Assembly (NCBI GenBank): GCA_028554795.2
Contig: JAPYKE020000525.1
Span: 117,741-181,740, forward strand
Origin: Sinohyriopsis cumingii
Taxonomy: Eukaryota; Mollusca; Bivalvia; Unionida; Unionidae
Direction of reading: 5' to 3'
Length of the DNA stretch: 64,000 nt
Shown: positions 1-13,020 of the stretch, piece by piece
How the letters are laid out: the number at the start of each line of letters is the position of its first letter
Position numbering within the stretch: position 1 is the stretch's first letter
Translations under genes and position numbers: made by a program
The notes under the pieces: model-generated
Told to the model about the DNA's origin: nothing
Seen by the model: the letters and a program-made list of their open reading frames with translations, nothing else
Database searches by the model: none

Positions 1-1015
1 ATACCTCCAAGTTTATTCTTGTGATTGCTAATGAATCCATGTTTATTGTTGTCTTTGCTAATACATCCATGTTTATTGTTTTCATTGCTAATGCATTCAT
101 TTTTATTGTTGTCATTGCTAATATATCCATGTTTATTATTGTGATTGTTAATACATGCATGTTTATTCTTGTCATTGCTAATACATCCATGTTTATTGTT
201 GTCATTGCAAGTACATCCAAGTTCATTGTTGTAATTGTTAATACAACGATGTTTAGTGTTGTCATTGCTGATACATACATGTTTCTTGTTGTCATTGATA
301 ATGCATCCAAGTTTATTGTTGTCATAGTAAATGCATCCATGTTTATTGTTGTCATTGATAATGCATAAAAGTTTATTGTTGTCATTGTTAATGCATCCAA
401 GATTATTGTTGTCATTGCTAATCCATCCATGTTTATTGTTGTCATTATTAATGCATCCAAGTTTATTGTTGTCATTGTTAATACATCCATCTTTGTTGTT
501 GTCATTGTCAATGCATCCAAGCTTATTGTTGGCATTGCTAATGCATCCAAGTTTATTGTTGTCATTGTCAATGCATCTAAATTTATTATTGTCATTCCTA
601 ATACATCGAGGTTTATTGTTGTCATTGCTAATACCTCCAAGTTTGTTGTTGTGATTGCTAATACATCCATGTTTATTGTTCTCAATGCTAATACATCCAT
701 GTTTATTGTTTTCATTGCTAATGCATCCATGTTTATTGTTGTGGTTGCTAACACATCCATGTTTACTGTTGTGATTGTTAATACATCCATGTGTATTGTT
801 GTCATTGCTAATACATCCATGTTTATTGTTGTCATTGCTAATACATCCAAGTTTATTGTTGTCATTGCTAAAACATCCAAGTTTATTGTTGTCATTGCTA
901 ATACATCCATGTTTATTGTTGTCATTGTTAATACATCCATGTTTATTGCTATCATTGTTAATTCATCCAAGTTTATTGTTGAGATTGTTAATGCATCCAA
1001 GTTTATTGATGTCAT

Positions 1016-1131
1016 GTATTAGCAACGACAACAATAAACTTGGATGATTATTAATGACAACAATAAACATGGATGTATTAGCAATGACAACACTAAACTT
1101 GGATGTATTAGCAATGACAACAATAAACTTG
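1016..1131 (-). repeat. Inverted monomer segment 1 (116 bp)
   Basis: Four monomers run in reverse orientation between direct ones. The left join is GTCAT followed by GTATTAGC; the right join is AAACTTG followed by CTAATACATCC. One monomer is 29 bp (GGATGATTATTAATGAC). The right border folds back: arm 1086-1111, 20-base loop 1112-1131, arm 1132-1157, with a single mismatch (1097 against 1146). Both arms carry the unusual TTTAGTG-type change, so they match beyond the general consensus. Confidence 0.93.
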
Positions 1132-1468
1132 CTAATACATCCAAGCTTAGTGTTGTCATTGCTAGTACATCCATGTTTATTGTTGTCATTGATAATGCAT
1201 CCAGGTTTACTATTGTCATTGTTAATGCATCCAACTTTATTGTTGTCATTGCTAATACATCCATGTTTATTGTTGTCATCGCTAACACAACCATTTTTAA
1301 TGTTGCGATTGTTCATCCATCCATGTTTATTGTTGTCATTGCTAACACATCCATGTTTATTGTTGTGATTGTTAATACATCCATTTTATTGTTCTCATTG
1401 TTAATACATCCAAGTTTATTGTTGTCATTCCTAATACATCCATGTTTATTGTTGTCATTGTTAATACA

Positions 1469-1530
1469 TGGATGTATTAGCAATGACAACACTAAACTTG
1501 GATGTATTAGCAATGACAACAACAAACTTG
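1469..1530 (-). repeat. Inverted monomer segment 2 (62 bp, short)
   Basis: About two reversed monomers, with a different left join (AATACAT directly followed by GGATGTATT, almost a perfect palindrome centre). It lacks the 29-bp signature monomer and is probably a shortened relative of segment 1. Confidence 0.88.
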
Positions 1531-3207
1531 CCAATACATCCAAGTTTAGTGTTGTCATTGCTAATACATCCATGTTTATTGTTGTCATTGATAATCCATC
1601 CAGGTTTATTGTTGTCATTGTTAATGCATCCAACTTTATTGTTGTCATTGCTAATACATCCATGTTTATTGTTGTCATTGCTAACACATCCATGTTTATT
1701 GTTGTGATTGTTAATACATCCATTTTATTCTTGTCATTGTTAATACATCCAAGTTTATTGTTGTCATTCCTAATACATCCATGTTTATTGTTGTCATTGT
1801 TAATACATCCAAGTTTATTGGTATGATTGTCAATGCATCCAAGTTTATTGTTGTCATTGATAATGCATTCAAGTTTATTGTTGTCATTGTTAATGCATCC
1901 AAGTTTTTTGTTGTCACTGGCAATGCATCCAAGTTTATTGTTGTCATTGCTAATCCATCCATGTTTATTGTTGTCATTATTAATGCATCCAAGTTTATTG
2001 TTGTCATTATTAATACATCCATCTTTGTTGTTGTTACTGTTAATGCATCCAAGCTTATTGTTGGCATTGCTAATATCTCTATGTTTATTGTTATCATTGC
2101 TCATACCTCCAAGTTTATTGTTGTTATTGCTAATGAATCCATGTTTTTGGTTGTCATTGCTAATACATCCATGTTTATTGTTTTCGTTGCTAATGAATCC
2201 ATGTTTATTGTTGTCATTGCTAGCACATCCATGTTTATTGTTGTGATTGTTAATACATCGATATTTATTGTTGTCATTGCTAATACATCCATGTTTATTG
2301 TTGTCATTATTAATACATCCATGTTTATTGTTGTCATTGTTAATACATCCAAGTTTATTGTTGTGATTCTTAATACATCTATGTTTATTGTTGTCATTGA
2401 TAATGCATCCAAGTTTATTGTTGTCATTGTTAATGCATCCACGTTTATTGCTGTCATTGCTAATACATCCAAGTTTATTGTTGTCATTGCTAATACATCC
2501 ATGTTTATTGTTGTTATTGATAATGCATCCAAGTTTATTGTTGTCATTGTTAATACATCTATGTTTATTGATGTCATTGATAATGCATCCAAGTTTATTG
2601 TTGTCATTGTTAATGCATCCAAGTTTATTGTTGTCATTGCTAATACATCCAAGTTTAGTGTTGTCATTGCAAATACATCCATGCTTATTGTTTTCATTGA
2701 TAATGCATCCAAGATTATTGTTGTCATTGGTAATGCATCCAAGTTTATTGTTGTCATTGCTAATCCATCCATGTTTATTGTTGTCATTATTAATGCATCC
2801 AAGTTTATTGTTGTCATTATTAATACATCCATTTTTGTTGTTGTTACTGTTAATGCATCCAAGATTATTGTTGGCATTCCTAATATCTCTATGTTTATTG
2901 TTATCATTGCTCATACCTCCAAGTTTATTGTTGTTATTGCAAATGCATCCATGTTTTTGGTTGTCATTGCTAATACATCCATGTTTATTGTTTTCATTTC
3001 TAATGAATCCATGTTTATTGTTGTCATTGCTAGCACATCCATGTTTATTGTTGTGATTGTTATTACATCCATATTTATTGTTGCCATTGCTAATACATCC
3101 ATGTTTATTGTTGTCATTATTAATACATCCATGTTTATTTTTGTCATTGTTAATACATCCAAGTTTATTGTTGTGATTGTTAATGAATCCAAGTTTATTG
3201 TTTTCAT

Positions 3208-3292
3208 GTATTAGCAATGACATCAATAAGCTTGGATGATTATCAATGACAACAATAAACATGGATGTATTAGCAATGACAACAATAAACTT
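3208..3292 (-). repeat. Inverted monomer segment 3 (85 bp, A copy 1)
   Basis: Reversed monomers with the signature GATGATTATCAATGAC (29-bp monomer). The right join is TTC followed by CTAATACATCC. Its partner in A copy 2 is at 6086. Confidence 0.9.
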
Positions 3293-4010
3293 CCTAATAC
3301 ATCCAAGTTTACTGTTGTCATTGCTAATACATCCATGTTTATTGTTGTCATTGATAATGCATCCATGTTTACTGTTGTCATTGTTAATGCATCCAAGTTT
3401 ATTGTTGTCATTGCTAATACATCCATGTTTATTGTTGTCATTGCTAACACATCCATTTTTATTGTTGTGATTGTTAATACATCCATGTCTATTGTTGTCC
3501 TTGCTGACACATCCACCTTTATTGTTGTGATTGTTAATACATCCATGTTTATTGTTGTCATTGCTAATCCATCCATCCTTTTGTTGTTATTGATAAAGCA
3601 TCCAAGTGTATTGTTGTCGTTGCTAATACCTCCATGTTTATTTTTGTCATTGCTAATACATCCAAGTTTAGTGATGTCATTGCTAATACATCCATGTTTA
3701 TTGTTGTCATTGATAATGCATCCACGTTTATTGTTGTCATTGTTAATGCATCCAAGATTATTGTTGTCATTGCTAATACATCAAAGTTTCTTGTTCTCAT
3801 TCCTAATACATCCATGTCTATTGTTGTTATTGATAAGGCATCAAAGTTTATTGTTGTCATTGTTAATACATCTATGTTTATTGTTGTCATTGATAATGCA
3901 TCCAAGTTTATTGTTGTCATTGTTAATGCATCCAAGTTTATTGCTGTCATTGCTAATGCTTCCATGTTTATTGTTGTCATTTCTAATGCATCCAAGTTCA
4001 TTGTTGTCAT

Positions 4011-4126
4011 GTATTAGCAATGACAACAATAAACTTGGATGATTATCAATCACAACAATAAACATGGATGTAGTAGCAATGACTACACTAAGCTTGGATG
4101 TATTAGCAATGACAACAATAAACTTG
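4011..4126 (-). repeat. Inverted monomer segment 4 (116 bp, A copy 1)
   Basis: Same layout as segment 1, with GTAGTAGC and CACTAAGC variants in the middle. It can fold on the right flank that starts CTAGTACATCC at 4127, with three mismatches over 26 pairs. Confidence 0.92.
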
Positions 4127-4574
4127 CTAGTACATCCAAGTTTAGTGTTGTCATTCCTAACACATCCATGTATATTGTTGTCATTGATAATGCATCCAAA
4201 TTTATTGTTGTCATTGCTAATACATCCATGTTTATTGTTGTCATTGCTAATATCTCCTTGCTTATTGTTGTCATTGCTAATACATCCATGTTTATTGTTG
4301 TCATTGCTAATACATCCATGTTTATTGTTGTCATTGTTAAAACATCCAAGTTTATTCTTTTGATTGTTAATGCATCCAAGTTTATTGTTGCGATTGATAA
4401 TGCATCCAAGCCTATTGTTGTCATTGATAATGCATCCAAGTTTATTGTTGTCAATGATAATGGATCCAAGTTTATTGTTGTCATTGCTAATACATCCATG
4501 TTTATTTTTGTCATTGCTAATACATCCAAGTTTATTCTTTTGATTGTTAATGCATCCAAGTTTATTGTTGTCAT

Positions 4575-4690
4575 GTATTAGCAATGAGAACAATAAACTT
4601 GGAATATTATCAATGACAACAATAAACATGGATGTATTAGCAATGACTACACTAAGCTTGGATGTATTAGCAATGACAACAATAAACTTG
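4575..4690 (-). repeat. Inverted monomer segment 5 (116 bp, A copy 1)
   Basis: Same layout as segment 4, 564 bases further on. The signature region reads GGAATATTATCAATG, a variant of the usual 29-bp monomer. Confidence 0.92.
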
Positions 4691-6085
4691 CTAGTACATC
4701 CAAGTTTAGTGTTGTCATTGCTAATACATCCATGTATATTGTTGTCATTGATAATGCATCCAAATTTATTGTTTTCATTGCTAATACATCCTGTTTATTG
4801 TTGGCATTCCTAATATCTCTATGTTTATTGTTATCATTGCTCATACTTCCAAGTTTATTGTTGTTATTGCTAATGCATCCATGTTTTTGGTTGTCATTGC
4901 TAATACATCCATGTTTATTGTTTTCATTGCTAATGAATCCATGTTTATTGTTGTCATTGCTAGCACATCCATGTTTATTGTTGTGATTGTTATTACATCC
5001 ATATTTATTGTTGTCATTGCTAATACATCCATGTTTATTGTTGTCATTATTAATACATCCATGTTTATATTTGTCATTGTTAATACATCCAAGTTTATTG
5101 TTGTCATCCAAGTTTATTGTTGTCATTGATAATGGATCCAAGTTTATTGTTGTCGTTACTAATAAATCCATGTTTTTTGTTGTCGTTGATAAAGCATCCA
5201 AGCTTATTGTTGTCATTGTTAATGCATCCAAGTTTAGTGCTGTCATTGTTAATACATCCATGTTTATTGTTGTCATTGATAATGCATCCAAGTTTATTGT
5301 TGTCATTGTTAATGCATCCAAGTTCTGTGTTGTCATTGCTAATACGTCCAAGTTATTTTTGTCATTGCTAATACATCCATGTTTATTGTTGTTAATGATG
5401 ATGCATCCAAGTTTATTGTTGTCATTGTTAATACATCTATGTTTATTGATGTCATTGATAATGCATCCAAGTTTATTGTTGTCATTGTTAATGCATCCAA
5501 GTTTATTGTTGTCATTGCTAATACATCCAAGTTTAGTGTTGTCATTGCAAATACATCCATGCTTATTGTTTTCATTGATAATGCATCCAAGATTATTGTT
5601 GTCATTGGTAATGCATCCAAGTTTATTGTTGTCATTGCTAATCCATCCATGTTTATTGTTGTCATTATTAATGCATCCAAGTTTATTGTTGTCATTATTA
5701 ATACATCCATTTTTGTTGTTGTTACTGTTAATGCATCCAAGATTATTGTTGGCATTCCTAATATCTCTATGTTTATTGTTATCATTGCTCATACCTCCAA
5801 GTTTATTGTTGTTATTGCAAATGCATCCATGTTTTTGGTTGTCATTGCTAATACATCCATGTTTATTGTTTTCATTTCTAATGAATCCATGTTTATTGTT
5901 GTCATTGCTAGCACATCCATGTTTATTGTTGTGATTGTTATTACATCCATATTTATTGTTGCCATTGCTAATACATCCATGTTTATTGTTGTCATTATTA
6001 ATACATCCATGTTTATTTTTGTCATTGTTAATACATCCAAGTTTATTGTTGTGATTGTTAATGAATCCAAGTTTATTGTTTTCAT

Positions 6086-6170
6086 GTATTAGCAATGACA
6101 TCAATAAGCTTGGATGATTATCAATGACAACAATAAACATGGATGTATTAGCAATGACAACAATAAACTT
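6086..6170 (-). repeat. Inverted monomer segment 6 (A copy 2)
   Basis: Counterpart of segment 3, exactly 2,878 bases downstream. Confidence 0.9.
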
Positions 6171-6888
6171 CCTAATACATCCAAGTTTACTGTTGTCATT
6201 GCTAATACATCCATGTTTATTGTTGTCATTGATAATGCATCCATGTTTACTGTTGTCATTGTTAATGCATCCAAGTTTATTGTTGTCATTGCTAATACAT
6301 CCATGTTTATTGTTGTCATTGCTAACACATCCATTTTTATTGTTGTGATTGTTAATACATCCATGTCTATTGTTGTCCTTGCTGACACATCCACCTTTAT
6401 TGTTGTGATTGTTAATACATCCATGTTTATTGTTGTCATTGCTAATCCATCCATCCTTTTGTTGTTATTGATAAAGCATCCAAGTGTATTGTTGTCGTTG
6501 CTAATACCTCCATGTTTATTTTTGTCATTGCTAATACATCCAAGTTTAGTGATGTCATTGCTAATACATCCATGTTTATTGTTGTCATTGATAATGCATC
6601 CACGTTTATTGTTGTCATTGTTAATGCATCCAAGATTATTGTTGTCATTGCTAATACATCAAAGTTTCTTGTTCTCATTCCTAATACATCCATGTCTATT
6701 GTTGTTATTGATAAGGCATCAAAGTTTATTGTTGTCATTGTTAATACATCTATGTTTATTGTTGTCATTGATAATGCATCCAAGTTTATTGTTGTCATTG
6801 TTAATGCATCCAAGTTTATTGCTGTCATTGCTAATGCTTCCATGTTTATTGTTGTCATTTCTAATGCATCCAAGTTCATTGTTGTCAT

Positions 6889-7004
6889 GTATTAGCAATG
6901 ACAACAATAAACTTGGATGATTATCAATCACAACAATAAACATGGATGTAGTAGCAATGACTACACTAAGCTTGGATGTATTAGCAATGACAACAATAAA
7001 CTTG
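6889..7004 (-). repeat. Inverted monomer segment 7 (A copy 2)
   Basis: Counterpart of segment 4, exactly 2,878 bases downstream. Confidence 0.92.
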
Positions 7005-7452
7005 CTAGTACATCCAAGTTTAGTGTTGTCATTCCTAACACATCCATGTATATTGTTGTCATTGATAATGCATCCAAATTTATTGTTGTCATTGCTAATA
7101 CATCCATGTTTATTGTTGTCATTGCTAATATCTCCTTGCTTATTGTTGTCATTGCTAATACATCCATGTTTATTGTTGTCATTGCTAATACATCCATGTT
7201 TATTGTTGTCATTGTTAAAACATCCAAGTTTATTCTTTTGATTGTTAATGCATCCAAGTTTATTGTTGCGATTGATAATGCATCCAAGCCTATTGTTGTC
7301 ATTGATAATGCATCCAAGTTTATTGTTGTCAATGATAATGGATCCAAGTTTATTGTTGTCATTGCTAATACATCCATGTTTATTTTTGTCATTGCTAATA
7401 CATCCAAGTTTATTCTTTTGATTGTTAATGCATCCAAGTTTATTGTTGTCAT

Positions 7453-7568
7453 GTATTAGCAATGAGAACAATAAACTTGGAATATTATCAATGACAACAA
7501 TAAACATGGATGTATTAGCAATGACTACACTAAGCTTGGATGTATTAGCAATGACAACAATAAACTTG
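7453..7568 (-). repeat. Inverted monomer segment 8 (A copy 2)
   Basis: Counterpart of segment 5, exactly 2,878 bases downstream. Confidence 0.92.
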
Positions 7569-8275
7569 CTAGTACATCCAAGTTTAGTGTTGTCATTGCT
7601 AATACATCCATGTATATTGTTGTCATTGATAATGCATCCAAATTTATTGTTTTCATTGCTAATACATCCTGTTTATTGTTGGCATTCCTAATATCTCTAT
7701 GTTTATTGTTATCATTGCTCATACTTCCAAGTTTATTGTTGTTATTGCTAATGCATCCATGTTTTTGGTTGTCATTGCTAATACATCCATGTTTATTGTT
7801 TTCATTGCTAATGAATCCATGTTTATTGTTGTCATTGCTAGCACATCCATGTTTATTGTTGTGATTGTTATTACATCCATATTTATTGTTGTCATTGCTA
7901 ATACATCCATGTTTATTGTTGTCATTATTAATACATCCATGTTTATATTTGTCATTGTTAATACATCCAAGTTTATTGTTGTCATCCAAGTTTATTGTTG
8001 TCATTGATAATGGATCCAAGTTTATTGTTGTCGTTACTAATAAATCCATGTTTTTTGTTGTCGTTGATAAAGCATCCAAGCTTATTGTTGTCATTGTTAA
8101 TGCATCCAAGTTTAGTGCTGTCATTGTTAATACATCCATGTTTATTGTTGTCATTGATAATGCATCCAAGTTTATTGTTGTCATTGTTAATGCATCCAAG
8201 TTCTGTGTTGTCATTGCTAATACGTCCAAGTTATTTTTGTCATTGCTAATACATCCATGTTTATTGTTGTTAATG

Positions 8276-9793
8276 ATGATGCATCCAAGTTTATTGTTGT
8301 CATTGTTAATACATCTATGTTTATTGTTGTCATTGATAATGCATCCAAGTTTATTGTTGTCATTGTTAATGCATCCAAGTTTATTGTTGTCATTGCAAAT
8401 ACATCCAAGTTTATTGTTGTCATTGCTAATACATCCATGTTTGTTATTGTCATTGATAATGCATCCAAGTTTATTGTTGTCATTGTAAATGCTTCCATGT
8501 TTATAGTTGTCATTGATAATTCATCCAAGTTTATTGTTGTCATTGGTAATGCATCCAAGTTTATTGCTGTCATTGCTAATCAATCCATGTTTATTGTTGT
8601 CATTATTAATCATCCAAGTTTATTGTTGTCATTATTAATACATCCATCTTTGTTGTTGTTATTGTTAATGCGTCCAAGCTTATTGTTGGCATTGCTAATG
8701 CATCCAAGTTAATTGTTGTCATTGTTAATACATCCATGTTTATTGTTAATTCCTCTAAGTTCATTCTTGTCATTGATAATGCATCCAAGTTTATTGTTGT
8801 CATTGATAATGGATCCAAGTTTGTTGTTGTCATTACTAATAAATCCATGTTTTTTGTTGTCGTTGATCAAGCATCCAAGTTTATTGTTGTCATTGTTAAT
8901 GCATCCAAGTTTATTGTTGTCATTGCTAATACATCCAAGTTTAGTGTTGTCATTGTTAATACATCCATGTTTATTGTTGTCATTGATAATGCATCCAAGT
9001 TTATTATTGTCATTGTTAATGCATCCAAGTTCATTGTTGTCATTGCTAATACATCCAAGTTTATTGTTGTTATTGATGATGCATCCAAGTTTATTGTTGT
9101 CATTGTTAATGCATCCAAGTTTATTGTTGTCATTGTTAATGCATCCAAGTTTATTGTTGTCATTGCTAATACATCCAAGTTTATTGTTGTCATTGCTAAT
9201 ACATCCATGCTTGTTGTTGTCATTGATAATGCATCCAAATTTATTGTTGTCATTGTAAATGCTTCCATGTTTATTGTTGTCATTGATAATGCCTCCAAGT
9301 TTATTGTTGTCATTGGTAATACATCCAAGTTTATTGTTGTCATTGCTAATCCAGCCATGTTTATTGTTGTCATTATTAATGCATCCAAGTTTATTGTTGT
9401 CATTATTAATACATCCATCTTTGTTGTTGTTATTGTTAATGCATCCAAGCTTATTGTTGGCATTGATAATGCATCCAAGTTAATTGTTGTCATTCCTAAT
9501 GCATCTAAATTTATTATTGTCATTGCTAATACAGCCAAGTTTATTGTTGTCATTGCTAATGTCTCCATGTTTATTGTTGTCATTGCTAATACATCCATGT
9601 TTATTGTTGTCATTGCTAATACATCCAAGTTTATTGTTGTCATTCCTAAAACATCCATGTTTATTATTGTCATTGCTAATACATCCATGTTTACTGTTAT
9701 CATTGTTAATACATCGATGTTTATTGTTGTCATTGTTAATACATCCAGGTTTATTGTTTTGATTGTTAATGCATCCAAGTTTATTGTTGTTAT
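8276..9793 (+). repeat. Monomers joining domain A to domain B
   Basis: These are direct 30-bp monomers. From about 8740 they resemble the end of the B unit (about 14,900-15,787 and 21,000-21,901), sharing runs such as the TCTTTGTTGTTGTTATTG variant near 9418, but with more differences and lacking about four monomers found there. I read this as the tail of a further, older B copy. No inverted segment or gene is present. Confidence 0.75.
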
Positions 9794-9909
9794 ATATTAG
9801 CAATGACAACAATAAACTTGGATGATTATCAATGACAACAATAAAAATGGATGTATTAGCAATGACAACACGAAGCTTGGATGTATTAGCAATGACAACA
9901 ATAAACTTG
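9794..9909 (-). repeat. Inverted monomer segment 9 (B copy 1)
   Basis: Four reversed monomers with the 29-bp signature. The left join reads GTTAT followed by ATATTAG. The right border can fold: arm 9864-9889, loop 9890-9909, arm 9910-9935, with three mismatches. Confidence 0.92.
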
Positions 9910-12460
9910 CTAGTACATCCAAGTTTAGTGTTGTCATTGCTAATAGATCCATGTATATTGTTGTCATTAATAATGCATTCAAATTTATTGTTGTCATTGT
10001 TAACACATCCATGTTTATTGTTGTCATTTCTAACACATCCCTTTTTATTCTTCTGATTGTTAATACATCCATGTTTATTGTTGTCATTGCTAACACATCC
10101 ATGTTTATTGTTGTGATTGTTAATACATCCATGTTTATTGTTGTCATTGCTAATACATTCAAGTTTATTGTTGTCATTGCTAATACATCCATGTTTATTG
10201 TTGTCATTCATAATACATCCAAGCTGATTGTTGTGATTGTTAATGCATCCAAGTTTATTGTTGTCATTGATAATGCATCCAAGTTTATTGTTGTCATTGA
10301 TAATGCATCCAAGTTTATTGTTGTCATTGGTAATACATCCATGCTTATTGTTCTCATTGATAAAGAATCCAAGTTTATTGTTGTCATTGTTAATGCATCC
10401 AAGTTTATTGTTGTCATTGCTAATAAATCCATATTTATTGTTGTCATTTGTAATACGTCCAAGTTTATTGTTGTCATTGCTAATGCATCCAAGTTTATTG
10501 CTGCCATCGCTAATACATCCATGTTTATTGTTATCATTACTAATACATCCAAGTTTATTCTTGTCGTTGCTAATGCATCAAAGTATATTGTTTTCATTGC
10601 TAATATATCCAGGTTTATTGTTGTCATTGCTAATACATCCATGTTTACTGTTGTTGTCATTGCTAATACAACCAAGTTTATTGTTGTCATTGCTAATACA
10701 TCCAAGTTTATTGTTGTCATTGCTAATGCATCCATGTTTATTCCTGTCAATTCTAATACATCCAAATTTATTGTTGTCATTGAAAATGCATCCAAGGCAA
10801 TTGTTGTCACCGCTAATACATCCATGTTTATTGTTGTCATTGCTAATACATCCAAGTTTATTGTTGTCATTGTTAATACATCCATGTTGATTGTTGTGAT
10901 TGCTAATACATCCATTTTTATTGTTCTCATTGCTAATACTTCCAAGTTTATTGTTGTCATTGCTAATGCTTCCACTTTTATTGTTGTCATTTCTAATACA
11001 ACCGAGTTCATTGTTTTCATTGATAATGCATCCAAGCCTATTGTTGTCATTGCTAATACATTGAAGTTTATTGTTGTCATTGCTAATACATCCAAGTTTA
11101 TTTTGTCATTGCTAATACACCCATGTTTATTGTTGTCATTGCTAACACAACCATTTTTATTGTTGTGATTGTTAATACATCCATGATTATTGTTGTCATT
11201 GCTAACACATCCATGTTTATTGTTGTGATTGTTAAGACATCCATTATTTATTGTTGTCATTGCTAATACATCCAAGTTTGTTGTTGTCATTGTTAATACA
11301 TCCAAGTTTATTGTTGTGATTGTTAATGCATCCAAGTTTATTGTTGTCGTTGATAATGCATCCAAGTTTATTGTTGTCATTGATAATGGATCCAAGTTTA
11401 TTGTTGTCATTACTAATACATCCATGTTTTTTGTTGTCGTTGATAAAGCATCCAAGTTTATTGTTGTCATTGTTAATGCATCCAAGTTTATTGTTGTCAT
11501 TGCTAATACATCCAAGTTTAGTGTTGTTATTGTTAATACATCCATGTTTATTGTTGTCATTGATAATGCATCCACGTTTATTTTTGTCACTGTTAATGCA
11601 TCCAAGTTTATTGTTGTCATTGCTAATACATCCAAGTTTATTGTTGTCATTCCTAATACATCCATATTTATTGTTGTTATTGACGATGCATCCAAGTTTA
11701 TCGTTGTCATTGTTAATACATCTATGTTTATTGTTGTCATTGATAATGCATCCAAGTTTATTGTTGTCATTGTTAATGCATCCAAGTTTATTGTTGTCAT
11801 TGCTAGTACATCCAAGTTTATTGTTGTCATTGCTAATACATCCATGTTTGTTGTTGTCATTGATAATACATTCAAGTTTATTGTTGTCATTGTAAATGCT
11901 TCCTTGTTTATAGTTGTCATTGATAATGCATCCAAGTTTACTGTTGTCATTGGCAATGCATCCAAGTTTATTGCTGTCATTGCTAATCCATCCATGTTTA
12001 TTGTTGTCATTATTAATGCATCCAAGTTTATTGTTGTCATTATTAATAGATCCATCTTTGTTGTTGTTATTGTTAATGCATCCAAGCTTATTGTTTTCAT
12101 TGCTAATGAATCCAAGTTAATTGTTGTCATTCCTAATGCATCTAAATTTATTATTGTCATTGCTAATACATCGAAGGTTATTGTTGTCATTGCTAATATC
12201 TCCATGTTTATTGTTGCCGTTGCTAATGCCTCCAAGTTTATTGTTGTGAATGCTAATGCATCCATGTTTATTGTTGTCATTGCTAATACATCCATGTTTA
12301 TTCTTTTCATTTCTAATGCATCCATGTTTATTCTTCTCATTGCTAACACATCCATGTTTATTGTTGTGATTGATAGTACATCCATGTTTATTGTTGTCAT
12401 TGTTAATACATCCAAGTTTATTGTTGTGATTGTTAATGCATCCAAGTGTATTGTTGTCAT

Positions 12461-12546
12461 GTATTAGCAATGACAACAATAAACTTGGATTATTATCAAT
12501 GACACCAATAAACATCGATGTATTAGCAATGACAACAATAAACTTG
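12461..12546 (-). repeat. Inverted monomer segment 10 (86 bp, B copy 1)
   Basis: Three reversed monomers with the 29-bp signature (GGATTATTATCAATGAC) and a CACCAATAAACATCG variant. The partner in B copy 2 is at 18455; B copy 3 has none. Confidence 0.9.
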
Positions 12547-12904
12547 CTAATACATCCGAGTTTATTGTTGTCATTCCTAATACATCCATATTTATTGTTG
12601 TCATTGCTAACACATCCATTTTTATTGTTGTGATTGCTAATACATCCATGTTCATTGTTGTCATTGCTAATACATCCATGTTTATTGTTGTCATTGCTAA
12701 TACATCCATGTTTATTGTTGTCATTGCTAACACAACCATTTTTAATGTTGTGATTGTTATTACATCCATGTTCATTGATGTCATTGCTAATACATCCATG
12801 TTTATTGTTGTCATTGTTAATTCATCCATGTTTATTGTTGTCATTGTTAATACATCCAAGTTCATTGTTGTGATTGTTAATGCATCCAAGTTTATTGTTG
12901 TCAT

Positions 12905-13020
12905 GTATTAGCAATGACAACAATAAACTTGGATGATTATCAATGACAACAATAAACATGGATGTATTAGCAATGACAACACTGACCTTGGATGTATTAG
13001 CAATGACAACAATAAACTTG
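12905..13020 (-). repeat. Inverted monomer segment 11 (116 bp, B copy 1)
   Basis: Four reversed monomers with the 29-bp signature. The right join is AAACTTG followed by ATAATACATCC. The partner in B copy 2 is at 18899; B copy 3 has none. Confidence 0.92.

Larger units (their letters stand above)
1..2519 (+). repeat. Domain A, left part: diverged monomers without a clear long unit
   Basis: These are 30-bp monomers, mostly in direct orientation, with more substitutions than the right half of the window. No long, near-identical partner is visible elsewhere in the window. Local relatives exist: about 2060-2370 resembles 2870-3200 and 4800-5100 (shared ATATCTCTATG and TTTTTGG variants), which indicates older, decayed higher-order duplication. 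Two inverted segments lie here (1016-1131 and 1469-1530). No gene is seen. Confidence 0.85.
2520..5397 (+). repeat. Higher-order repeat A, copy 1 (2,878 bp)
   Basis: Sequence from about 2520 onward reappears 2,878 bases downstream with essentially all private variants kept, including the inverted segments at 3208, 4011 and 4575 and the broken monomer near 5100 (TTGTCATCCAAG). The left limit is set where identity weakens: a 1-base deletion near 5355 has no counterpart near 2475. The start is an arbitrary phase of a tandem unit, not a biological boundary. Confidence 0.85.
5398..8275 (+). repeat. Higher-order repeat A, copy 2 (2,878 bp)
   Basis: This is the tandem partner of 2520-5397. Inverted segments recur at 6086, 6889 and 7453, each exactly 2,878 bases after its partner. 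Similarity to the start of the unit continues for a few monomers past 8275 and is then lost (GATGTC near 5450 versus GTTGTC near 8325), so the array has only these two good copies. Confidence 0.88.

Noticed and set aside
10208..12460. Long open reading frames (up to 750 codons) as protein-coding genes
   Set aside because: They follow from a stop-free 30-base period, occur in four frames at once on both strands, and end wherever a 29-base monomer or an inversion shifts phase. The large-scale units (2,878, 4,574, 1,711) are not multiples of 3, so no frame is conserved between units by design. No splice, promoter or domain evidence was seen.
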